From a virus: a stretch of DNA of 22,997 bases. The stretch lies in the IMG/VR virus record IMGVR_UViG_3300047362_000042, positions 1-22,997 of that record, one strand, 5' to 3'. The translations under genes were made by a program, and so were the position numbers. Of the stretch, positions 11,536 through 18,166 are shown piece after piece; position 1 is the stretch's first letter, and each line of letters begins with the position of its first letter. The notes beneath the pieces were generated by a model. The model was given only the letters and a program-made list of their open reading frames with translations. It was not told the origin of the DNA and made no database searches.

Positions 11536-12483
11536 ATGTCTTTTGCAAATCTCAAGTCCAAATCTATGGACATCTCTACATTGGTTAACGCAGCTACAGA
11601 GGCTGCTGGTAAAACAACCAACACCAACAAATATCAAGACGACCGAAAGTGGAAACCGACTGTTGATGAACAGGGTAACGGTTACGCTGTAGTTCGTTTC
11701 CTTCCCCCTACTGAAGGTCAAGACCTTCCTTGGGTCCGTTACTGGGATCACGCGTTCAAAGGTCCAACCGGACAATGGTACATTGAACGATCGCTCACAA
11801 GTCTTGGTCAAAATGACCCAGTCGGTGAGTTGAACTCACGTCTATGGAACTCAGGTATCGAAGAGGACAAGGAAACTGCACGTCGTCAGAAGCGTCGTCT
11901 ACACTACGTCACAAATGTCCAAGTGATCAACGATCCCGCGAACCCAGCGAACAACGGTAAGGTGTTCATCTACGAGTTCGGTAAGAAGATCTTTGACAAG
12001 ATCATGGATATGATGCAACCAGAATTCCCAGGCGAAGAACCAGTTAACGTGTTTGACTTCTGGAAAGGGGCAGACTTTGAGTTGAAGATCCGTAACGTTG
12101 CGGGATACCGTAACTATGATAAGTCGGACTTTAAGTCTCCAACACCACTTGCTGGTGCAGATGAGACACAACTCGAAGCGATCTACAATACGTTGTACGA
12201 TCTCAACGAGTTCATTGTCCCCAACTATCCGAATGCGCACGATGCGAACTGGTTTAAGTCATACGATGACCTAAAGAATAAGTTAGAGACTGTATTGGGT
12301 ATTGCTACAGGAGCGGGTGCGACAGTACGCAACGAGGCTGTTGCAACTGCACAAGAAGCGCCGCCTTGGAACACTGCGGATGAACCAAAGATCGTTGCTG
12401 CTGAAACTGTTGTTGCTCCTGCGGTAGCAGAAGAAACAGACGACACACTATCTTATTTTGCACAAATGGCATCGGAGGATTAA
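11536..12483 (+). CDS. 32: gp32 single-stranded DNA-binding protein
   Basis: The 315-residue protein matches gp32 in order: a basic N-terminal cooperativity region (MSFANLKSKSMDISTLV), the OB-type core with YAVVRFLPPTEGQDLPWVRY and WDHAF, DPVGELNSRLWNSG, RRQKRRLHYVTNVQVINDP, GKVFIYEFGKKIFDKIMDMM, FDFWKGADFELKI and NYDKSDF, then an Ala/Glu-rich linker and acidic C-terminus DTLSYFAQMASED for contacts with replication partners. It coats ssDNA during replication, recombination and repair. There is no cysteine in the whole protein, so the zinc site of T4 gp32 (His and three Cys) is absent; the DPVGELNS loop replaces it. AAGGTAAT lies before the ATG, after a late box. Confidence 0.92.
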   Translation: MSFANLKSKSMDISTLVNAATEAAGKTTNTNKYQDDRKWKPTVDEQGNGYAVVRFLPPTEGQDLPWVRYWDHAFKGPTGQWYIERSLTSLGQNDPVGELNSRLWNSGIEEDKETARRQKRRLHYVTNVQVINDPANPANNGKVFIYEFGKKIFDKIMDMMQPEFPGEEPVNVFDFWKGADFELKIRNVAGYRNYDKSDFKSPTPLAGADETQLEAIYNTLYDLNEFIVPNYPNAHDANWFKSYDDLKNKLETVLGIATGAGATVRNEAVATAQEAPPWNTADEPKIVAAETVVAPAVAEETDDTLSYFAQMASED

Positions 12484-12486
12484 TCG

Positions 12487-12993
12487 ATGGATACTAACAT
12501 GATTGTTCTAATCCTAGCGGGATTAGTTATTTTAGGTCTGATTATTAGATCAACGTCCAGCAAGTCATCTAATAATGGTCCCATTGTGGGACCATCTACA
12601 GGTGGTGTGGACACAGAAGTAACAGACGCATTTCAGTTTGCGGGTAAACATGGTGCAGTAGTCACCGGATGGGTAATTGAGGGAGACTTAGTAGAAGTCA
12701 AAATCAACGGCGCAACCGTTGCAACTGGGTCAGGTATATTGACTACATCGGTCGTTGGAAGTAACGGTGTGACATACTACCGTGCGGCACAGAAACGTCA
12801 GATGGAAGAGACATACGTCTATGGTGTGTCTTACTCGACTGGTTCGAGTTCGTCTTCTTATACCGCCGAGGAGTTACAGGCGTTTACCAAAGCAGAGTTG
12901 ATCGCTATCGGTAACACGATTGGTATACGACCTCTCAACTTGCGTCCGTCTTGGACTAAGGCGCGTATGATCGAAGCAATTCTAAACCACTAA
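12487..12993 (+). CDS. Membrane-anchored protein with C-terminal SAP-like domain
   Basis: The 168 residues start with one membrane segment (NMIVLILAGLVILGLIIRS, about 4-22), a Ser/Gly linker, a small beta domain (AVVTGWVIEGDLVEVKINGA, then TYYRAAQKRQMEETYVYGV) and, after a Ser-rich stretch, a SAP/Rho-N type helix-turn-helix: YTAEELQAFTKAELIAIGNT followed by RPSWTKARMIEAILNH. SAP-type domains bind DNA. A membrane anchor plus a DNA-binding tail might tether DNA or replication complexes to the membrane, but this is inference. It starts 3 bases after the gp32 stop, and the transcript ends at the terminator at 13014. Confidence 0.72.
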   Translation: MDTNMIVLILAGLVILGLIIRSTSSKSSNNGPIVGPSTGGVDTEVTDAFQFAGKHGAVVTGWVIEGDLVEVKINGATVATGSGILTTSVVGSNGVTYYRAAQKRQMEETYVYGVSYSTGSSSSSYTAEELQAFTKAELIAIGNTIGIRPLNLRPSWTKARMIEAILNH

Positions 12994-13013
12994 TCGACAC
13001 TGCCAGTGGACAT

Positions 13014-13035
13014 GGGGACTTCGGTCCCCTTTTTT
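13014..13035 (+). terminator. Intrinsic terminator with UUCG tetraloop
   Basis: GGGGAC (13014-13019), TTCG loop, GTCCCC (13024-13029), then six T. It ends the gp33-gp32 unit; the - strand gene's stop codon lies in the T run. Confidence 0.92.
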
Positions 13036-14713
13036 ATGCGCGTAGGCCTAAGGTTGGATCGTGACCATCCATCTCTGACCATTGCATCGAGACGGAGGTG
13101 TGTCCGTTTGTGGTGTTCTTGACTACACGTTGACTTGAGTCTTGTACGACGACACCGTTGACCGTCTTGGTGTGTCTACTCTCAGACACTTCTTTTCTAA
13201 CACTCTGACCACTCGTTGGTTTATTTGCGGTAGGTGTAGATTCCAATTCAGCGCCTGAATTCACTTCCGCTGCATCGAAGATGTCCGCGAAACTGAACGA
13301 TTTCTTTCCGGTCAACATGTCATAGATGTTACTGAAATTGAACATCTCCTTCGCCTTTGCGACGATCATGTCGAAGGTGTCTGTGATAGGTGAGAACATT
13401 GATGAGAAGATTTTGGAAATTCCGCCAAGCACGTCACCACTGAACAACATCTTGAGACCTTCCCAGATCCCGCCATAGAAGTTAGTCAACATCCCCTTGA
13501 TCCAGTCGACTACTCCACCGATAAATCCAGCGATACCGTCACTCACTGACTGGTACAGTTCACCAAAACTGAACGAGTTCAGTGACTCTGCGATCCCGTC
13601 GAACCCTAATTTACCGGCGATCCACGAAAACGCGCCCTTGATCATATCGAGAAGGTCTACGACAAAAAATTTGATGAGGTCGTCAATGACTCCCTTTACT
13701 AGGAATCCAATGCCGCCTAGAATGTCACCGTCTTTGAACATGTCCAGTGCAGTGGAGAAGTTGGTGAACAGAGACTTGATTGTCACACCGATTGCGAGGA
13801 TAGGTGTACTCAGGATTCTCGCAAGTGCCATCACTGGTTTGAATATGGAGGTCATACCACCTAGAGTTCTACCCAGAGAACCGAAGAACGTTTTGATCTT
13901 ACCGAATGCCTTAGTGACCGGACTGTTCTTCAACGTGTCCTTAATTGTGCTCGCACCTCTCGCGGCATCGTCAGTATAGGATCCTATAAGACCGATGGTT
14001 TTACCAAATCGAGTGAACATTGTTCCGGCACGTGACACGAAACCTTTTATGACGGTCATTGCGTCTTTCGCTTTGCGACCCAATGCGTCCATACCCATGT
14101 TGATAAAGAATCTACTGATACCGTATATGGACGCAGCAATGTTTTTCACTGCGCGACCGATAGACATGATCGCATTCCCTAGTGTAGTGAAGGGTTTCAT
14201 TAGGAATTTGATGACCCTGTTCTCACCTACGATACCACCGATCCTTCTCATTGTCAGGGCCAGTGATTTGACCGCACTACCGATCAACTTGGACAACTTC
14301 ATTATTGGTGTGAGGTAACCACCGATTGCACCTACAACGATACCCGCAGTGATCGCAAGCGCCCTGAGTTTTTTACCCAAGAAACTAGAACTATCGTCAT
14401 CATTATTATTGTTAGATGAGTCTTCGTTTCTATTGTTGTTCGAGAGTTGATCTCTGATCCCCTGCATCACCTCAAGCAGTTCGTTCTGGTACGCGGAGTT
14501 CTCACGCGCCTCTTCCAGTTCGTCTGGATTTCTGGTTCGACGCGAGATTGCGTTTTTCATTTTACGCACATCGCTGAAGATAGTCATCAAAGCGTTTTCG
14601 GTACGACCCGTACGCATGGCGACAGTATCCATAACCTTAACTATACTGTCGGTGTTCTTTTTATTATCTTCTTTTTGTTCGGTTAGTTGACCGACAACGG
14701 CTTCTAAACTCAT
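13034..14713 (-). CDS. Tape-measure-like tail protein (gp29 equivalent)
   Basis: The 559-residue protein is close in size to T4 gp29 (590) and lies at the end of the gp26 operon. It has a coiled-coil, charged N-terminus (EAVVGQLTEQKEDNKKNTDS, to about 110, ending in a Ser/Asn/Asp-rich linker). A long Gly/Ala/Phe-rich helical region follows with repeated hydrophobic patches (ALAITAGIVVGAIGGYLTPI, GDILGGIGFLVKGVIDDLIKF at about 330-350, GDVLGGISKIFSSMF at about 430-445), then a polar C-terminus. Tape measures fill the tail tube and set its length; their hydrophobic segments may enter the host membrane. The call rests on composition, length and context right after the gp26 frameshift cassette, not on a specific motif. 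Its ATG overlaps the TAATAA after the preceding frame. Confidence 0.65.
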   Translation of the reverse strand: MSLEAVVGQLTEQKEDNKKNTDSIVKVMDTVAMRTGRTENALMTIFSDVRKMKNAISRRTRNPDELEEARENSAYQNELLEVMQGIRDQLSNNNRNEDSSNNNNDDDSSSFLGKKLRALAITAGIVVGAIGGYLTPIMKLSKLIGSAVKSLALTMRRIGGIVGENRVIKFLMKPFTTLGNAIMSIGRAVKNIAASIYGISRFFINMGMDALGRKAKDAMTVIKGFVSRAGTMFTRFGKTIGLIGSYTDDAARGASTIKDTLKNSPVTKAFGKIKTFFGSLGRTLGGMTSIFKPVMALARILSTPILAIGVTIKSLFTNFSTALDMFKDGDILGGIGFLVKGVIDDLIKFFVVDLLDMIKGAFSWIAGKLGFDGIAESLNSFSFGELYQSVSDGIAGFIGGVVDWIKGMLTNFYGGIWEGLKMLFSGDVLGGISKIFSSMFSPITDTFDMIVAKAKEMFNFSNIYDMLTGKKSFSFADIFDAAEVNSGAELESTPTANKPTSGQSVRKEVSESRHTKTVNGVVVQDSSQRVVKNTTNGHTSVSMQWSEMDGHDPTLGLRA

Positions 14714-14715
14714 TA

Positions 14716-14904
14716 TTATCCTTTGTTCTTATTACGTTCGTTTTCTTCTTTGATGTGTTCAACCAACATAGCAAGATATATCTCTCTCTCCCAAGGCATC
14801 ATATTTTCAACTTCATGTAACGAGTAGTTGAAGTTCTGAAGTAACTGAAAATTTACTTGGTAGTAATTTGTCAGGTTATCATGAGAGAGATTAACTAAAA
14901 AAAA
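14716..14904 (-). CDS. 62-codon extension frame, probably read as a -1 frameshift fusion with gp26
   Basis: The frame runs from a TGA just before the T8 run to the TAA at 14718-14716, and encodes (from the slip site) FFLVNLSHDN then LTNYYQVNFQLLQNFNYSLH and ENMMPWEREIYLAMLVEHIK, ending EENERNKNKG. It has clear protein character (amphipathic helices, PWERE-I-Y) like the small gene beside gp26 in related phages, yet contains no ATG, GTG or TTG before an internal ATG pair (14802). It is in the -1 frame relative to gp26 and joins it at a slippery run. A fusion of gp26 plus about 60 residues is expected, as with lambda GT. Alternatives: transcriptional slippage in the U8 run, or an internal start giving only 28 residues. 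Confidence 0.62.
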   Translation of the reverse strand, partial: FFLVNLSHDNLTNYYQVNFQLLQNFNYSLHEVENMMPWEREIYLAMLVEHIKEENERNKNKG

Positions 14905-15602
14905 TCATCCATCCCCTTTAGGACTCTTGTGTTCACATGTCCGCAAGATTGGCACGTAAATTCAACTTTCTGCGATATCGCAGGCATAGTGTTAACGAAC
15001 TCTGCAACCTTCTCGAACTGAGCGGCGGTCATTGAGTCGATGAACTCTACAATCGCTTCGCGCGGTTCGTCTGATAGAACCACCCTCTCTTCTTCGGTAA
15101 GGACAGCGTCCATACATGTTATTAAAAGTTCTACCAGACCTTCTGTCATCGTACCCTCTTCGCTGAGGACAGGGTTCTTTAGGAACTCTTCATACGTCGG
15201 GAATCGCATCTCGACCGACACACTATCCGTTAGTTCGATAGTCTTCGCGTCAACGTCTCCTTCAAGAACGATGTTATCCAACTCAATTTTGATCTCGTTC
15301 GTGGTGTCACATTCACTACACTTGGTTTGAACGTCTGCGGTCTCACCCACTGACTTCGCACGTATCTTAGTGAACAAATAATCCACGTCGAAGGTAGTCA
15401 ATTTCGTATTGATTGGATCCTCAACACAGGCGTGGATTGTCCTAATAATAGATCGCACCATATCCTGTTTGTCTTGGGTCTCATACGCAATCAGTAACGC
15501 TTTCTGTTCCTTCACAAGGAAGGGACGAAAGGACGTTTCTTGTCCCGACGATGGTATGGTCACCGTATAACTCGGCGACTCATTCAGTTTTGGTAATGCC
15601 AT
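14895..15602 (-). CDS. 26: gp26 baseplate hub / tail-assembly protein (T4_baseplate family)
   Basis: The 235-residue protein has the family start MALPKLNESPSYTVTIPSSG, SFRPFLVKEQKALLIA (about 25-40), and a middle TTFDVDYLFTKIRAKSVGET (about 68-87), all typical of the gp26 family. It also holds two CxxC pairs: KCSECD (94-99) and CQSCGH (219-224), a probable zinc site. In T4, gp26 is needed to assemble the central baseplate hub; the family is now often compared with tape-measure chaperones. The gene stands just before the tape-measure gene, as such chaperones do. The coding end DDFF-stop is a slippery run of eight U (14904-14897), preceded by AAAGGGG about 10 bases before, which could stimulate a -1 frameshift. 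Confidence 0.85.
   Translation of the reverse strand: MALPKLNESPSYTVTIPSSGQETSFRPFLVKEQKALLIAYETQDKQDMVRSIIRTIHACVEDPINTKLTTFDVDYLFTKIRAKSVGETADVQTKCSECDTTNEIKIELDNIVLEGDVDAKTIELTDSVSVEMRFPTYEEFLKNPVLSEEGTMTEGLVELLITCMDAVLTEEERVVLSDEPREAIVEFIDSMTAAQFEKVAEFVNTMPAISQKVEFTCQSCGHVNTRVLKGMDDFF
14897..14904 (-). other. Putative -1 slippery site (U8) at the end of gp26
   Basis: On the - strand the message reads GAU UUU UUU UAG; moving back one base gives UUU UUU UUA GUU and continues in the 62-codon frame. An AAAGGGG Shine-Dalgarno-like stretch lies about 8-10 bases upstream, as in bacterial -1 sites such as dnaX. A short GTTA/TAAC pairing is possible downstream, but no strong hairpin is evident. 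Confidence 0.6.
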
Positions 15603-15617
15603 AATGTATCCTAATGA

Positions 15618-16391
15618 TTAAATAATTCCACCTAGATTGAGGTTTACATCTCCCCCAATCAGGTCCGTTAGACCGCGTTTGTCTTCCTTCACCTTCCATC
15701 TGGTGTAAGATAATTGCACGGTCAATTCAACAACGGTTCCCGTATCACTCATAAACTCAACACCGCTTATGCTAGTTGGGAACGCATCTTCTAACTCCAC
15801 TGTGTATATAGACAAACCACCAATATCGAAATTGATGTCTAGTGGACCTATGTCAAATCCTGCTCGCATCTGTGGTTTGGACAGTTGCGAGATTGTAACT
15901 GGATGCGTGATCTGACTCTGATAGGCGACAGACTCATATCCTTTCTCGCCCTCATTCACGACCTTGGACATCCAATTGTCGAAATACTTCTTTACCTCAT
16001 AATCGTTCAATACGTAGAACGTCAGTGACACGTCACCCACCGCATATCCGTTCGCGACCTTTCGCATCTCCATACCTACTTGACGGTCCAAAGACATGAT
16101 CTGTTTTTCTGGTAGTGATGCACTCTTACACAATAGGTTCAAGGTCTCTGGATCATCTCCAGACATACTTGGTAGATTGATGTTCTCTGCAACTGCCTTG
16201 ACGGTGTCTATCGCCTTGTCTAAAAACGACCCATCATCTGCTGTCGCTTTCTTCGCCGGTGACTCCTTCTTGACACCACCCGCCTTCGCGTTAATGGACT
16301 TTACCGACGGCATCATTACCGCGAACTGGTTGTTGAAAGCCATCCCGTTACGAAGACTGACCTTTGATTTAAATGTCTCTATACCTGCCAT
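15618..16391 (-). CDS. 54: Tail tube-fold baseplate protein (gp54-like tail tube initiator)
   Basis: The 257-residue protein belongs to the gp19/gp48/gp54 tail-tube fold. After an N-terminal strand (NNQFAVMMPSV) and a basic, Ala-rich insert (about 35-75), it has LLCKSASLPEKQIMSLDRQV, a stretch with GDVSLTFYVLNDYEVKKYFD, WMSKV and YQSQITHP, and the C-terminal IYTVELEDAFPTSISGVEF followed by VVELTVQLSYTRWKV. This order is that of tube subunits (PF06841). In T4, gp54 sits on gp48 and starts tube polymerisation; its place among baseplate hub genes suggests gp54 rather than the main tube protein gp19, which is shorter. Starts directly before the upstream gene's end with GCGAATAAATGGC spacing, so translation is coupled. 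Confidence 0.68.
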   Translation of the reverse strand: MAGIETFKSKVSLRNGMAFNNQFAVMMPSVKSINAKAGGVKKESPAKKATADDGSFLDKAIDTVKAVAENINLPSMSGDDPETLNLLCKSASLPEKQIMSLDRQVGMEMRKVANGYAVGDVSLTFYVLNDYEVKKYFDNWMSKVVNEGEKGYESVAYQSQITHPVTISQLSKPQMRAGFDIGPLDINFDIGGLSIYTVELEDAFPTSISGVEFMSDTGTVVELTVQLSYTRWKVKEDKRGLTDLIGGDVNLNLGGII

Positions 16392-16991
16392 TTATTCGCC
16401 TATCATACTTTTTGCATCGGAGTAGACTTTTTGGTTACTCGCGTATCGGAAATCTGCCGTCGGTAGAAATGTTGCGATCTCCCACTCAGGGGCGGGAACC
16501 ATCGCGAATCTACCGTCAACGTGTTTGTTTAGATAGTGTTTAAAACACGGTCTGAAGTGTTTAAGTTTTGCGGTCTTGGTCAATAGTTGATAAGACGCCT
16601 TAAAACGAGTTGTCTTATCAAACTTTGTGTTGTTAGTGATGTCCATCAATGAGTCCAACATCTTTGCACGTAATACCGGAGGTAAGTAGTGCAGGTTCAA
16701 CCCATAGAATCCGTCCTTCGCTGGACCCACCACAATCACAAGTGGGAACGCATCGTAGTAGGGCAGTTTTCTTCGATCGTTTTTAAACTTGGGATCGTAA
16801 AAGAACATATACATGCCACCCACGACCTCTTGTCCAGTCTTCTTGAGTGGATCCTCATCCATCAAGTCCTCGCGTTTAATACTACGCATGTTCTTGATTT
16901 TGTTTTGAAACCATCTGCGGGATTCCTTGGTACGGGGTGTGATACCTGCACGGAATGCCTGCAACTCTAAGTTCTGGAATATTTTAGACAT
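16392..16991 (-). CDS. Conserved T4-like late protein (YDAFPLVIVV...GLNLHYLPP family)
   Basis: The 199-residue protein shows a pattern I recognise from many T4-like phages: FYDPKFKNDRRKLPYYDAFP, then LVIVVGPAKDGFYGLNLHYL, PP-x-LRAKMLDSL, a lysine-rich FRPCFKHYLNKHVDGRF, and PAPEWEIATFLPTADF. It is usually annotated as a virion or DNA-end/structural protein without firm role; a link to gp2 (DNA end protector) is a weak possibility because gp4 is its neighbour. The basic N-terminus may bind DNA. It is the first gene after the late box at 17020-17027, with AAAGG before the ATG, and is likely made late. Confidence 0.72.
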   Translation of the reverse strand: MSKIFQNLELQAFRAGITPRTKESRRWFQNKIKNMRSIKREDLMDEDPLKKTGQEVVGGMYMFFYDPKFKNDRRKLPYYDAFPLVIVVGPAKDGFYGLNLHYLPPVLRAKMLDSLMDITNNTKFDKTTRFKASYQLLTKTAKLKHFRPCFKHYLNKHVDGRFAMVPAPEWEIATFLPTADFRYASNQKVYSDAKSMIGE

Positions 16992-17019
16992 AAGACCTTT
17001 GTCCTAAAACCTTTCTCTC

Positions 17020-17027
17020 TATTTATA
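17020..17027 (-). promoter_or_regulatory. T4-type late promoter box
   Basis: TATTTATA (+) reads TATAAATA (-), preceded by G and overlapping the gp4 stop codon (17025-17023). The ATG at 16991 follows 28 bases later with AAAGG between. Confidence 0.78.
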
Positions 17028-17541
17028 CACGTTTTTTACGTTTCTTGAACGCGGGCATCTTTTTGAGAGGTTTCTTAGACTTTATGCGTTGCGCAGCCTT
17101 GGGCATGATACCCTTTGTGGTGAGTTCTTTCTCTGTCCAGATCTCAAAGTGGTGTCCGCGATCTTTTGCGTACTCGACCGCCGCCTTCCACTTGGATTGG
17201 TTCTTGATGTAGGTGAGACCCTCAGTCATGAGTGTCTGTCGAGACTTACCTTGTTTCTTCTCTGGTCTCTTGGTCTCTTTGGCGGGTTTGACCTCAACCA
17301 ACACCACACGACCCGACTTGTACTTGATCACAAAGTCGACGAAGTATCGGTGAGGTTTCTTGTCGGTCTCGCAGATGTAGGGTATTACCAACTCCTCAGA
17401 GACCCACTGGACCACATCTGAGTTCCTGTCACACCACATCATCACATACTTCTCCCACCCTGAACGGTAGACAATATCATCGACGTTGCCTGCGTACTTC
17501 TGCGGTTTGGTGGGTTTGTACTTTCCCTTATACGTTTTCAT
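17023..17541 (-). CDS. 4: gp4-like head completion nuclease
   Basis: The 172-residue basic protein begins MKTYKGKYKPTKPQKYAGNV, then YRSGWEKYVMMWCDRNSDVV and a restriction-enzyme-like core: WVSEELVIPYICETDKKPHR followed by YFVDFVIKYKSGRVVLVEVKP (Glu in SEE, Asp in YFVDF, and E-x-K in VEVKP, the PD-(D/E)xK arrangement). The C-terminus is very Lys-rich. This is the T4 gp4/50 head-completion family, with a TnsA-like nuclease fold; it acts on DNA-filled heads before tail joining. The start overlaps the methyltransferase end by 14 bases, and the last codons GTA TAA contribute to the next late promoter. Confidence 0.85.
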   Translation of the reverse strand: MKTYKGKYKPTKPQKYAGNVDDIVYRSGWEKYVMMWCDRNSDVVQWVSEELVIPYICETDKKPHRYFVDFVIKYKSGRVVLVEVKPAKETKRPEKKQGKSRQTLMTEGLTYIKNQSKWKAAVEYAKDRGHHFEIWTEKELTTKGIMPKAAQRIKSKKPLKKMPAFKKRKKRV

Positions 17542-18112
17542 AACGTCTCAATAGTACCATACAGTTAAGGCGGTCAGTGGAAGGGTAGTAGAACTCTCGC
17601 ACCTTGCGGTATGGGAAGTCGTCTCGATCCAGTTGGTTGTCGATGACCGCCTTGGGGTATAGGTCACCCATACATCGGACGTAGTCGTCCACCAACATCC
17701 ACTCGACACCCGACTCAGCGCATAGGTCCATGTCCTGAACCATTCCCTTGGGTGTATGGTCCCCATCAATGAAAATCATATCATAACCAGTTACGTCGTC
17801 AGGTACCAACTGGTGTGAGTCGCATAGGGTGAACTGGAATCGATCCTTAAACTGGTCCTTTATCTTCCCAGCATTGACCTCTGTGTGTGGGTAGTGTCCA
17901 ATATCTGTTGAGTGCACTCTTACACGACGATTGACGGATAGGAATGTGTACGCACTGTGACCAAAGTTGAACCCAATCTCGAAGACGGTATTTGCCTGTG
18001 TCATAGATAATATACTCGCAAACGCCAGACACGTCTTATTATCAGGCAGAACGTGACCCTCAATGGTGTCCCATCCCTCAGTCAGGAATTTAGTGTCGTC
18101 TATTAAGTTCAT
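17528..18112 (-). CDS. Class I SAM-dependent methyltransferase
   Basis: The 194-residue protein has the Rossmann methyltransferase order: FEIGFNFGHSAYTFLSVN (motif I, ExGxxxGxS, about 44-61), VHSTDIGHYPH (acidic end of strand 2, about 66-76), YDMIFIDGDHTPKGMVQDMD (motif IV with IDGDH, about 109-128) and WMLVDDYV (strand 5). This is the Methyltransf_24 kind, acting on small molecules, sugars or proteins; target unknown. It is the first gene of the - strand late operon, before gp4. The leader from the late box at 18140 has no visible Shine-Dalgarno sequence, so translation may be weak or leader-independent. Overlaps gp4 by 14 bases. Confidence 0.82.
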   Translation of the reverse strand: MNLIDDTKFLTEGWDTIEGHVLPDNKTCLAFASILSMTQANTVFEIGFNFGHSAYTFLSVNRRVRVHSTDIGHYPHTEVNAGKIKDQFKDRFQFTLCDSHQLVPDDVTGYDMIFIDGDHTPKGMVQDMDLCAESGVEWMLVDDYVRCMGDLYPKAVIDNQLDRDDFPYRKVREFYYPSTDRLNCMVLLRRYENV

Positions 18113-18122
18113 CGATTTTGTG

Positions 18123-18130
18123 TATAAATA
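18123..18130 (+). promoter_or_regulatory. T4-type late promoter box (right-going)
   Basis: Exact TATAAATA preceded by G, 36 bases before the annotated gp48 ATG. With T4 spacing RNA would start near 18136. Confidence 0.8.
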
Positions 18131-18139
18131 GTGTAACGA

Positions 18140-18147
18140 TATTTATA
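18140..18147 (-). promoter_or_regulatory. T4-type late promoter box (left-going)
   Basis: TATTTATA (+) reads TATAAATA (-), 27 bases before the methyltransferase ATG at 18112. Expected RNA start near 18134, overlapping the right-going start. Confidence 0.75.
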
Positions 18148-18166
18148 GAACCGCGAGTCCACTCAT

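Noticed and set aside
13497-13979. 160-codon + strand frame inside the tape-measure gene
   Set aside because: Lies opposite a coherent 559-codon gene, no ribosome site, sequence rich in Pro/Ser/Asn as expected from the complement of coding DNA.
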